Part shown: positions 43,914 through 51,634 of the stretch, in pieces
How positions within the stretch are numbered: the first letter of the stretch is position 1
Layout of the letters: every line of letters starts with the position of its first letter
Assembly (NCBI RefSeq): GCF_000230895.2
Contig: NC_016604.1
Span: forward strand, 4,030,001 to 4,094,000
Direction of reading: 5' to 3'
Origin: Mycolicibacterium rhodesiae NBB3
GTDB taxonomy: Bacteria; Actinomycetota; Actinomycetes; Mycobacteriales; Mycobacteriaceae
Length of the DNA stretch: 64,000 bases
Position numbers and translations under genes: made by a program
The notes under the pieces: generated by a model
Seen by the model: only the letters and a program-made list of their open reading frames with translations
What the model was told of the DNA's origin: nothing
The model's database searches: none

Positions 43914-44716
43914 CCGCCGCCGAGCTTCTTGTAGACAGCGCCGACGATCGGCGTCACGATCGCGCGCGGGGTGTAGCCCGCACCCACCGACATCGCCTTG
44001 CTGGTGATACCGGGAACGATCCGCATCTTGTTGCGCTCCAAGCCATCCAGCGACAGCTTGGCGGTGTACTCGGTGGAGATCCACAGGAAGTCGGGGATCA
44101 ACTTCTCGACGAGCGACTGTTCGTGCTCCGACGGCAACGTCTCACGCACCGGCCCCGGCGCGAGCAGCGTCACATGCACACCCATGCGCTTGAGCTCGCC
44201 GCGCAGCGACTCGCTGAACGTGTTGACGAACGCCTTGGAGGCCGCATAGGTCGCGTTGTTGGGGATCGGCGAATTACCCGCCGCCGAACCGGAAATCAGG
44301 ATCCCGCCGGCCCTCCGCTCCACCATGCCCGGTACCACCGCGAGTACAAGGTCGTGCACGCCAAGGACATTGAGCTGCACCTGGGCTTTCTCACCGTCGG
44401 GGTCGAGCGACGCGATGGGTCCGAATGTCGCGGTGCCCGCATTGGCGCACAGGATCGAGATGTTGCGGCCGGCCAGCTCGTCGCAGAACTTGCCGCGGTC
44501 GGCCGCGTCGGCGAGGTCGACGGGGCGGACCTCGACGGTCACGCCGTACTGCCCGGTGATCCTGTCCGCCAGTGCCCTCAACACCTCTTCGCGACGGGCG
44601 GTGATGATGAGGTGGTGTCCGCGGGACGCGAGCTCGATGGCCAACGCCTCGCCGATGTTCTGCGACGCGCCGGTGACGACAGCACGGGCATCCGGGCTGG
44701 GAGCGGGTACTGGCAT
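43910..44716 (-). CDS. Short-chain dehydrogenase/reductase (Rv2509-like)
   Basis: A 268-residue Rossmann-fold oxidoreductase. TGASQNIGEALA is the NAD(P)-binding motif, NAG in LCANAGTATFG follows, and the catalytic tetrad includes Ser in LISGSAAG and YAASK (YxxxK). Position and length match Rv2509, proposed in the literature as the mycolate-reducing enzyme CmrA, which reduces the beta-keto group of mature mycolates. The ATG at 44716 gives the family length; a longer frame runs into the divergent MFS gene. Confidence 0.88.
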   Translation of the reverse strand: MPVPAPSPDARAVVTGASQNIGEALAIELASRGHHLIITARREEVLRALADRITGQYGVTVEVRPVDLADAADRGKFCDELAGRNISILCANAGTATFGPIASLDPDGEKAQVQLNVLGVHDLVLAVVPGMVERRAGGILISGSAAGNSPIPNNATYAASKAFVNTFSESLRGELKRMGVHVTLLAPGPVRETLPSEHEQSLVEKLIPDFLWISTEYTAKLSLDGLERNKMRIVPGITSKAMSVGAGYTPRAIVTPIVGAVYKKLGGG

Positions 44717-44741
44717 TCCCGGGACTATATCGTGGGCCCTC

Positions 44742-46058
44742 ATGAGCGAACTGCCGTCGTCCGCGCAGAGCGCGCGGCGATCGCAGATTGTCTCTTGGGC
44801 GCTGTGGGACTTCGGCTCGACAGGGTTGAACGCCGTCGTCGTCACCTTTGTGTTCTCGATCTACCTCACCAATGCGGTCGGCGACGGCCTGCCGGGTGGG
44901 GTCAGCCCGACGAGCTGGCTCGGCTGGGCCCTGGGCACCGCCGGTCTGGTGGTCGCGTTGCTGGCGCCCGTGACAGGGGTGTGGGTCGATGCACCGTGGC
45001 GCCGACGTAACGCTCTGGCCGTGCTCAGCGTCTTGTCGATCGCGCTGACGACGGCGATGAGCGTGGTCCGCGAGGACTACCACTACCTTGCGCTCGGGCT
45101 CGTGTTGGTAGCCGCCGTCTCGGCGTGCAACGACGTCGCCACGGTCCCGTACAACGCCATGCTGCGGCAATTGTCGACGCCCCAGACATCTGGTCAGATC
45201 TCCGGATTCGGTATGGGCGCAGGGTATTTCGGCAGTGTTGTGTTGCTACTGGTGGTTTATTTCGGCTTCGTCTCCGGCGAGGGCGATCACACCGGCTTGC
45301 TCAAGCTTCCCGTCGCTGACGGTCAGAACATCCGCACGGCCATGGTCTTCACTGCCATCTGGTTCGCGCTGTTCGCATTGCCGCTGCTCATTTCGGCGCG
45401 CCCCCCGCACGGCGCCCGGGAGCCCGCCGTGGCCGTCGGGTTCATCGGCGGGTATCGCAAGTTGTGGACGGAGATCCGCAGCGAATGGCGCCGCGATCAC
45501 AACGTCGTCTACTACCTGATCGCCAGCGCGATCTTCCGCGACGGGCTCACCGGCGTCTTCGCCTTCGGTGCGGTGCTGGGAGTCAAGGTTTACGGCATCT
45601 CCTCGGCCGACGTGCTGCTGTTCGGCGTGAGTGCCAGCGTCATCGCCGCGATCGGAGCGATCATCGGTGGTCTGCTCGACGACCGGTTCGGCGCCAAGCC
45701 CCTCATCGTCGCAGCACTGACGGCGATGATCGTGGTCGGCTTGGTCTTGATAACGCTGTCGGGGCCGCTGGCGTTCTGGATCTGTGGGCTGCTGCTGTGC
45801 CTGTTCCTCGGGCCGACGCTGTCCTCGGCCAGGACGCTGATGCTGCGAATGTCGGCAGAAGGCAAGGAGGGCGTCGCCTTCGGCCTCTACACCACCACGG
45901 GGCGCGCGGTGTCTTTCCTGGCGCCGGTCATGTTCTCGACCTTCATCGCCGTCTTCGGCACCGACCGCGCGGGTACGGGGGGGCTCATCGTGGTTCTGCT
46001 GGTAGGGCTGCTGGCGATGCTGGCGGTGAAGGTGCCGGGCCGAATGGCGGCGAACTAA
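44742..46058 (+). CDS. MFS transporter, UMF1/Atg22-like (Rv2508c-like)
   Basis: A 438-residue 12-helix membrane protein beginning with the family sequence SWALWDFGSTGLNAVV and containing NDVATVPYNAMLRQLS, signs of the UMF1 (Atg22-like) branch of the major facilitators. Substrate unknown. The ATG at 44742 lies 25 bp from the start of the divergent SDR gene, and the order matches Rv2508c next to Rv2509. Its stop overlaps the stop of the convergent MmpS-like gene by 4 bp. Confidence 0.88.
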   Translation: MSELPSSAQSARRSQIVSWALWDFGSTGLNAVVVTFVFSIYLTNAVGDGLPGGVSPTSWLGWALGTAGLVVALLAPVTGVWVDAPWRRRNALAVLSVLSIALTTAMSVVREDYHYLALGLVLVAAVSACNDVATVPYNAMLRQLSTPQTSGQISGFGMGAGYFGSVVLLLVVYFGFVSGEGDHTGLLKLPVADGQNIRTAMVFTAIWFALFALPLLISARPPHGAREPAVAVGFIGGYRKLWTEIRSEWRRDHNVVYYLIASAIFRDGLTGVFAFGAVLGVKVYGISSADVLLFGVSASVIAAIGAIIGGLLDDRFGAKPLIVAALTAMIVVGLVLITLSGPLAFWICGLLLCLFLGPTLSSARTLMLRMSAEGKEGVAFGLYTTTGRAVSFLAPVMFSTFIAVFGTDRAGTGGLIVVLLVGLLAMLAVKVPGRMAAN

Positions 46059-46843
46059 CCCGTCGCGGTACAGATCGTCAGGCCCGCGCCACTGCGCTGC
46101 TCGACGATGGCGCCGTTGATCGAAATCGAGCAGTTCACCTCGCGGCCAACGTTGATGATGCTGATGCTCGCGGAAGCGTTTGCAGGCTCGGGCAATTGGA
46201 CTTGCTTGCTCCACGGGAGCAGGACGTTGAACTCCGTCTGGAGCAGGCCGCCGTTGTCGACGTAGGTGATGTTGATGGCCCGGCCCTCGCCGGCGACGTC
46301 GTACAGCACGGTCTCGGTGGGACCGGCCGCGGTGGTCCCGGTCGTCGGCGGCGCCGACGGCACGGTGGGCGCTGGGAGCGCCGAGGTCGATGGCGTGCGA
46401 GACGTCGTGGGAGGCGAAGTGCGTGTCGTGGTGCTGGGCTCCGGCAACGACGGGGGCGGCGCGACGACCGTCTCCTGACGGGAACTGCTGTCGTAGACGA
46501 TGACCAGTGCGATCACCAGGCCGATGACGGCCAGCACCGCAGTCGTGGCCAGCACCCACAGCCAGCGGGGCGACTTCGGTTCCTCCGGCGGCGGTTCACC
46601 TGGACCTCCCGCCGGAAACTGCCCGGTGTACTGGCCGGATGCGTAGGGGTCGTAGCCGTAGGGCATCTGCTCGGTCGGGGGGGCTCCCGGGGCCTGGTAC
46701 GGGGGTCCGTACTGGGCCTGGCTGGCGTACGCCGGATCGGTGTATCCCCCATACCCGGGGTAGTTGCCCTGCGGCTGCGTCGGGGCCGGTCCCTCGCGGA
46801 AGCCCGGTTGCTCCTCGGGTCCGCGGTGTGGTGAATCGGTCAT
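46055..46843 (-). CDS. Pro/Gln/Tyr-rich membrane protein with MmpS-like C-terminal domain (Rv2507-like)
   Basis: A 262-residue membrane protein. The cytoplasmic N-terminus (about residues 1-90) is low complexity and rich in Pro, Gly, Tyr and Gln; one membrane segment (about 95-117) follows, then a Thr/Pro/Ser-rich linker, and an extracytoplasmic domain of about 80 residues with VLYDVAGEGRAINITYVD and two Cys near the end, which resembles MmpS-type domains. Function unknown. Position corresponds to Rv2507. Confidence 0.8.
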   Translation of the reverse strand: MTDSPHRGPEEQPGFREGPAPTQPQGNYPGYGGYTDPAYASQAQYGPPYQAPGAPPTEQMPYGYDPYASGQYTGQFPAGGPGEPPPEEPKSPRWLWVLATTAVLAVIGLVIALVIVYDSSSRQETVVAPPPSLPEPSTTTRTSPPTTSRTPSTSALPAPTVPSAPPTTGTTAAGPTETVLYDVAGEGRAINITYVDNGGLLQTEFNVLLPWSKQVQLPEPANASASISIINVGREVNCSISINGAIVEQRSGAGLTICTATG

Positions 46844-46947
46844 ACCCGCCTCATGGCTGCGAGGGTACCTGTGCAGGCGCTCAGTCCGCCCTCACGGCGA
46901 CTGGTCAGGTGTCATGATCACCACGTTTACAGCCTGCGACCTCGGTT

Positions 46948-46953
46948 TATTCT
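46948..46953 (+). promoter_or_regulatory. -10 box of the S9 peptidase gene
   Basis: TATTCT lies 7 nt upstream of the ATG at 46961, again fitting a leaderless transcript. No ribosome-binding site precedes the ATG. Confidence 0.45.
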
Positions 46954-46960
46954 TGATTAG

Positions 46961-48838
46961 ATGGCACAGCAGGTTCGTCGCGTCTACGGCGCATCGATGT
47001 CCCCGGACGCGACCGCGTTCGCGCACCTTGTCGACGACGGCGGATACCCGCGCGCGGTGCAGCGATTTCTGCGGGGGTGGCGTGCTAGTTCCTCCCGCGA
47101 CGTCGAACTGCCGGTCGAGGGGCCGGTCAACCGGGTCATGCACTCCGCGGACGGCCACTGGCTTGCCTGCGAGGTCGCGCCCGAGGGCGGGTCCCGAAGC
47201 CAGATCTGGGTAGTGACAACCGATCCCGACGATCGCGACGCACGCCGCATCGACATGTGGCCCGCCGGAACCTCTGACGGCACCGCAGAACTGATCGGTT
47301 GGGACGGGGTCCGGGTAGCGGCGATCCTCACGGGTGACGACGGCGTCGGTAGCTCGTGTCTGATCGATCCCGCCGACGGGACGACGGTCGTGCTCGATCG
47401 GCGATCGGGCGGGAGGCTGGTCGACGCGTGGGCCGGGGCAGCACTCGTGCGGGTCGGACCACGCGGGTATCGCGACCTCATCATGTTGCGCGGTTCCACT
47501 GAAATCGCTCTGCTGCCTTACGATCCCGGGTCTACAACCGATGTGGGCATCATTCTCGACGACCACGGCCCGCGCCGTCTTCGCACCGGTCTGGAGGGAG
47601 ACCAGTACGAGCTGTATCAACCGTCGAGCGCCAGCGGGGCCGATAGCAGCGAGGGGTACGTGCGCGCCCTGATCCGCAGTGAGAACGGTGCCGAACACGC
47701 CCGGCTGCTCGAGGTCACCACCACCGCGGATGGGGTGTCCTACCAGGTGATTGCCGAGCGACCTGGGTACGAGCTCGACGAATTCACCGTCAGCGATGAC
47801 CTCTCGACGGTTGCCATACTGTGGAACCTCCACGGCGCCAGCGAATTACAGATTCTCGAACTCGCCGATTACACGACGTACCCGCCGATCCCGCTGCCCG
47901 GCATGGTGGCCAGTGAGTTGAGCATCAGCGCCGGTGGGTCGATGCTGGCGATGACGGTCGAAAGCCCGTCGATGCCGGCGACCGTCGAATTGGTCGATCC
48001 CCGTACGCGCGAATGGGAGCCCGTCGACCGCGAGCCCAGTTTGGGCCCGGTGTCGGCCGACCCGACGTTGGAGAAGATCACGGCGCGCGACGGTCTGACC
48101 TTCACCGGGTGGCTCTTCCGGCCTCCGGAAGGCGTCGAGCCGATCGGCGCGATGCTCTTCCTGCACGGCGGTCCCGAAGGTCAGGGTCGTCCCGGCTACA
48201 ACGAGTTCTTCCCACCCCTGCTCGAGGCGGGCATCTCGGTGTTCCTGCCCAATGTGCGGGGCTCCGGCGGCTTCGGCCGCTCGTTCATGCATGCCGACGA
48301 CCGGGAGAAGCGGTTCGCGGCCATCGACGATGTCGGCGATGCTGTGAACTTCCTGGCCGACAATGGACATGCGCATCGCGACCGCATCGCGTGTTGCGGT
48401 TGGTCCTACGGAGGTTATCTGACGCAGGCAGCGCTGACCTTTCACCCGCAGCTGTTCGCGGCAGGCATCAGCATCTGCGGCATGAGCGATTTGAACACCT
48501 GGTATCGCAGCACCGAGCCCTGGATCGCCGCGGCCGCGTATCCGAAATACGGCCATCCCGTCAGCGACCGCGACTTGCTCGAACAGCTGTCCCCGCTGCA
48601 GCGGGTGGATGCGCTGACGGCGCCACTGCTACTCGTGCACGGCGCCAACGACACCAACGTGCCTCCTGATGAATCACAGCAGATGTGTGAAGCGCTGCGC
48701 GATCTCGGGCGCACCGTCGAGTACCTGTCGTTTGCCGACGACGGTCATGAGATCGATAAGCGCGAAAACCGCGCTGTGCTGGTCAAAGCGATGCGGGAAT
48801 GGCTCCTCACAGCTTTTACGGCACGCCAGACGCCGTAG
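46961..48838 (+). CDS. S9-family prolyl oligopeptidase/acylaminoacyl peptidase-like protein
   Basis: A 625-residue cytosolic serine hydrolase. The N-terminal 370 residues have the repeated WxxxxLxV/VVT pattern of a beta-propeller; the catalytic alpha/beta-hydrolase domain follows. The triad is Ser482 in GWSYGG, Asp564 in GANDTNVP and His596 in DDGHEID. Members cleave peptides of limited size, often acylated or proline-containing. This gene has no counterpart at this position in M. tuberculosis as I recall it. Confidence 0.9.
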   Translation: MAQQVRRVYGASMSPDATAFAHLVDDGGYPRAVQRFLRGWRASSSRDVELPVEGPVNRVMHSADGHWLACEVAPEGGSRSQIWVVTTDPDDRDARRIDMWPAGTSDGTAELIGWDGVRVAAILTGDDGVGSSCLIDPADGTTVVLDRRSGGRLVDAWAGAALVRVGPRGYRDLIMLRGSTEIALLPYDPGSTTDVGIILDDHGPRRLRTGLEGDQYELYQPSSASGADSSEGYVRALIRSENGAEHARLLEVTTTADGVSYQVIAERPGYELDEFTVSDDLSTVAILWNLHGASELQILELADYTTYPPIPLPGMVASELSISAGGSMLAMTVESPSMPATVELVDPRTREWEPVDREPSLGPVSADPTLEKITARDGLTFTGWLFRPPEGVEPIGAMLFLHGGPEGQGRPGYNEFFPPLLEAGISVFLPNVRGSGGFGRSFMHADDREKRFAAIDDVGDAVNFLADNGHAHRDRIACCGWSYGGYLTQAALTFHPQLFAAGISICGMSDLNTWYRSTEPWIAAAAYPKYGHPVSDRDLLEQLSPLQRVDALTAPLLLVHGANDTNVPPDESQQMCEALRDLGRTVEYLSFADDGHEIDKRENRAVLVKAMREWLLTAFTARQTP

Positions 48839-48858
48839 CCCAATCGTTGTCATAGACA

Positions 48859-48884
48859 GGTTTGAGAAATTGTCTGTCGGGTAA
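48859..48884 (+). promoter_or_regulatory. SigF-type promoter
   Basis: GGTTT (48859-48863), a 15-nt spacer and GGGTAA (48879-48884) match the mycobacterial SigF consensus (GTTT-N15 to 17-GGGTA) exactly. The start codon of the small membrane protein is 52 nt downstream. Confidence 0.7.
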
Positions 48885-48935
48885 ACACGCTGCGTGCGCG
48901 CCGATTTGGGGCGCAAAGAGAGATGGAGGCGCAGC

Positions 48936-49145
48936 ATGCGAGGTGGTGGGCTACTCGGCGTTCTAGTGCTCATCTGGTTGCTGATCGGAGCTTTTGCGGC
49001 CTATCAGCGCGGTTATTTCGAAACTGGCGCAACGAATTGCGCGACTACGGGGAGCATCGCCCTCACCGTCGTCGTCGGCCCGCTCAACTATGCGGGAGTC
49101 AACCCGAAGGTAACGGACTGCAACGTTCCGCAGCCTAGTCAATAG
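48936..49145 (+). CDS. Small membrane/exported protein, probable SigF target
   Basis: A 69-residue protein with one N-terminal membrane segment (residues 6-22, GVLVLIWLLIGAFAAYQ) and a 45-residue external part containing two Cys (TNCATTG and TDCNVP), which may pair. Function unknown; small proteins of this type recur in mycobacteria. The ATG at 48936 follows GGAGG by 6 nt; a longer frame starts inside the promoter. It is preceded by a SigF-type promoter and followed 38 bp later by another small membrane protein. Confidence 0.75.
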   Translation: MRGGGLLGVLVLIWLLIGAFAAYQRGYFETGATNCATTGSIALTVVVGPLNYAGVNPKVTDCNVPQPSQ

Positions 49146-49183
49146 CCTACTGGCAGTTGGCATTTCGAGAGAATGGAGTCACG

Positions 49184-49339
49184 ATGATCATCCTTGGAGT
49201 CATCCTCGCGGTCCTCGGCTGGATCCTCGGCATCAACGTCTTGACGACGATCGGCGTCATCCTGGTCGTGATCGGCGCCGTCTTCTGGGTCCTCGGGTCC
49301 GTTGGACGTCCCGTCGGCGGACGCCGAGCCTGGTACTAA
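49184..49339 (+). CDS. DUF6131-type small membrane protein
   Basis: A 51-residue hydrophobic protein with two closely spaced helices built on Gly-spaced repeats (ILGVILAVLGWILG and TIGVILVVIGAVFWVLG), ending VGGRRAWY. This is the pattern of the short DUF6131 proteins of actinobacteria, often stress-induced. The ATG at 49184 has GGAG 5 nt upstream. It is probably transcribed from the SigF promoter 325 bp upstream, and its stop overlaps that of the convergent TetR gene. Confidence 0.75.
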   Translation: MIILGVILAVLGWILGINVLTTIGVILVVIGAVFWVLGSVGRPVGGRRAWY

Positions 49340-49983
49340 CCGCTCGGGGTCCCAGAGGCCATCCCAGAGGCTGAGGTCAACGCGGCAACCGTCATCGCTC
49401 GAAGGACGGCACGCTCGTTGACCTCGGCCTTTTTGGTGGCACTTGGTTTCACCGAATGTGGAGTCGAATTCAGTAATCCGAACGTCGCGTGCGCCATCAT
49501 CCGAGCGTCGTCCTCGCGCAGGGACGTGTTCAACTGCCGCAACACATCCACCCATATCTCGACGTACTGTCGCTGGGCCTTGCGCACCTGACGCTTGGCG
49601 CCAGGGGGCAGGTAAGGAAGGTCTCGGTCCTGGATGCGGATCAGGTCGGACTCGCCGAGTGCGAAGTCCAGATGGAAGTCGATCAGCCCGTCCAGCGCGG
49701 CACCAGGATCATCGGCGCGGGCAACCACATCCGTAGCGCCGGCCAGCAGCCGGGTGCTGATTCCAACCAGGAGTTCGACCAGCAGTGCCTCTTTGTTGGG
49801 GAAGTGGCGATAGATCGCCGGTCCGCTGACGCCTGCGGCGGCCCCGATGTCCTCGAGCCGTACCGCGAGATAGCCCCGCTCGGCCACCAGGCGTTCGGCC
49901 GCCGCGATCAGTTGTGACCGGCGGTCCGATTTGGCCTGGCTGCGGCGCGTCCCGGTGAGAACGGGCTCCGGAGTGGAGGCCAT
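49336..49983 (-). CDS. TetR-family regulator of the leucine degradation operon (Rv2506-like)
   Basis: A 215-residue repressor. The helix-turn-helix is at about residues 20-65 (RLEDIGAAAGVSGPAIYRHFPNKEALL); the remainder is the helical sensor domain. It is divergent from accD1 over 96 bp that hold a near-perfect 39-bp palindrome. The same arrangement (Rv2506 facing the acc cluster) exists in M. tuberculosis, so it most likely represses this operon and is released by a branched-chain acyl-CoA. The ATG at 49983 gives the family length. Confidence 0.9.
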   Translation of the reverse strand: MASTPEPVLTGTRRSQAKSDRRSQLIAAAERLVAERGYLAVRLEDIGAAAGVSGPAIYRHFPNKEALLVELLVGISTRLLAGATDVVARADDPGAALDGLIDFHLDFALGESDLIRIQDRDLPYLPPGAKRQVRKAQRQYVEIWVDVLRQLNTSLREDDARMMAHATFGLLNSTPHSVKPSATKKAEVNERAVLRAMTVAALTSASGMASGTPSG

Positions 49984-50017
49984 GGGCACGCTCCAAACGC
50001 GCTGGTGGACATTTCGG

Positions 50018-50056
50018 TTAATCGTGACTAACATACCACGAGTTAGTCATCATTAA
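50018..50056. promoter_or_regulatory. Palindromic operator between TetR gene and accD1
   Basis: Arms 50018-50032 (TTAATCGTGACTAAC) and 50042-50056 (GTTAGTCATCATTAA) are complementary at 13 of 15 positions, with a 9-bp centre; the inner 8 bp (TGACTAAC/GTTAGTCA) are perfect. TAACAT at 50029-50034 can serve as the accD1 -10, so binding would block transcription. It could hold two TetR dimers. Confidence 0.7.
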
Positions 50057-50079
50057 CTCAACCGAACGGGTTTTCTGGG

Positions 50080-51630
50080 ATGACACCGCGGACTTCGCAT
50101 CGCGAGGAGCACCTCGAGCTGGTGGCGCAGTTGCGCGACAAGCTTGCAGCCGCAGCGCTGGGCGGCCCTGAGCGTGCCCGTGAACGCCATGTCGGCAGGG
50201 GAAAGCTGCTTCCACGCGACCGCGTCGACGGGCTCCTCGACCCGGGCAGCCCCTTTCTCGAACTGACGCCGCTCGCCGCCGACGGCATGTACGACGACGA
50301 ATGCCCGGGCGCGGGGATGATTTCCGGCATCGGACGCGTATCAGGGCGCGAGTGCGTGATCGTCGCCAATGATGCGACCGTCAAGGGCGGCACCTACTAC
50401 CCGATCACCGTCAAGAAGCACCTGCGCGCCCAGGAGGTGGCCGGACAGAACCGGCTTCCCTGCATCTATCTGGTCGACTCGGGTGGCGCGTTCTTGCCGC
50501 GACAGGACGAGGTGTTTCCCGATCGCGAGCACTTCGGTCGCATCTTCTACAACCAGGCCAACCTGTCCGCCGCGGGCATCCCACAGATCGCGGCGGTCCT
50601 CGGCTCGTGTACCGCCGGCGGTGCGTATGTGCCAGCGATGAGTGACGAGGCTGTGATCGTCCGCAACCAGGGCACAATCTTCCTCGGTGGTCCGCCGCTG
50701 GTAAAGGCGGCGACCGGGGAGATCGTGACCGCCGAAGACCTCGGCGGGGGTAATCTGCACTCCAAGAGCTCCGGTGTGACAGACCATTTGGCGCACGACG
50801 ATCGCGACGCGTTACGCATCGTGCGACGCATCGTCGGCACGCTCGGGCCCCGCGAGAGTCTGCCGTGGGACGTCAGGCCGACCGTCGACGCGATCGCCGA
50901 TCAATCCGAGCTGTACGACGTGGTGCCCACCGATTCGCGCGTGCCGTACGACGTGCACGAGGTGATCACCCGCGTCATCGACGGCGGCGAGTTCGCCGAG
51001 TTCAAGGCCGAGTACGGCACCACCCTGGTGACCGGCTTCGCGCGCATCCACGGTCACCCCGTGGGCATCGTCGCCAACAACGGTGTGCTGTTCAGTGAGT
51101 CCGCGCTCAAGGGTGCGCATTTCATCGAGCTCTGCGACAAGCGCAATACACCGTTGCTGTTCCTGCAGAACATCTCAGGATTCATGGTGGGCCGCGACTA
51201 CGAAGCCGGCGGCATCGCCAAACACGGCGCCAAGATGGTCACCGCGGTTGCCTGCGCCAGGGTGCCGAAGCTGACCGTGGTGATCGGCGGTTCCTACGGC
51301 GCGGGCAACTATTCGATGTGCGGGCGGGCGTATTCGCCGCGCTTCCTGTGGATGTGGCCGAATGCCAGGATCTCGGTCATGGGTGGGGAACAGGCCGCCT
51401 CGGTGCTTGCGACGGTACGCGGAGAGATGACTCCAGAGGAGGAGGAGACGTTCAAGGCGCCCATTCGTCAGCAGTACGAGGATCAGGGCAACCCGTACTA
51501 CTCGACGGCGCGGCTATGGGACGACGGCGTCATCGATCCCGCTGACACCAGAACCGTTGTCGGTCTGGCACTTTCAGTGGTTGGACAGGCTCCGCTCGAG
51601 CCGGTCTCCTACGGCGTGTTCCGGATGTGA
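50080..51630 (+). CDS. accD1: Acyl-CoA carboxylase beta subunit (methylcrotonyl-CoA type)
   Basis: A 516-residue carboxyltransferase with the two crotonase-like domains of the AccD family. Motifs include GGTYYPITVKKHLRAQE, the oxyanion loop GSCTAGGAYVPAMSDE in the first half and GGSYGAGNYSMCGRAY with FLWMWPNARISVMGG in the second. With AccA1 it carboxylates 3-methylcrotonyl-CoA in leucine degradation. It is separated from accA1 by 4 bp. Confidence 0.95.
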   Translation: MTPRTSHREEHLELVAQLRDKLAAAALGGPERARERHVGRGKLLPRDRVDGLLDPGSPFLELTPLAADGMYDDECPGAGMISGIGRVSGRECVIVANDATVKGGTYYPITVKKHLRAQEVAGQNRLPCIYLVDSGGAFLPRQDEVFPDREHFGRIFYNQANLSAAGIPQIAAVLGSCTAGGAYVPAMSDEAVIVRNQGTIFLGGPPLVKAATGEIVTAEDLGGGNLHSKSSGVTDHLAHDDRDALRIVRRIVGTLGPRESLPWDVRPTVDAIADQSELYDVVPTDSRVPYDVHEVITRVIDGGEFAEFKAEYGTTLVTGFARIHGHPVGIVANNGVLFSESALKGAHFIELCDKRNTPLLFLQNISGFMVGRDYEAGGIAKHGAKMVTAVACARVPKLTVVIGGSYGAGNYSMCGRAYSPRFLWMWPNARISVMGGEQAASVLATVRGEMTPEEEETFKAPIRQQYEDQGNPYYSTARLWDDGVIDPADTRTVVGLALSVVGQAPLEPVSYGVFRM

Positions 51631-51634
51631 TGAC

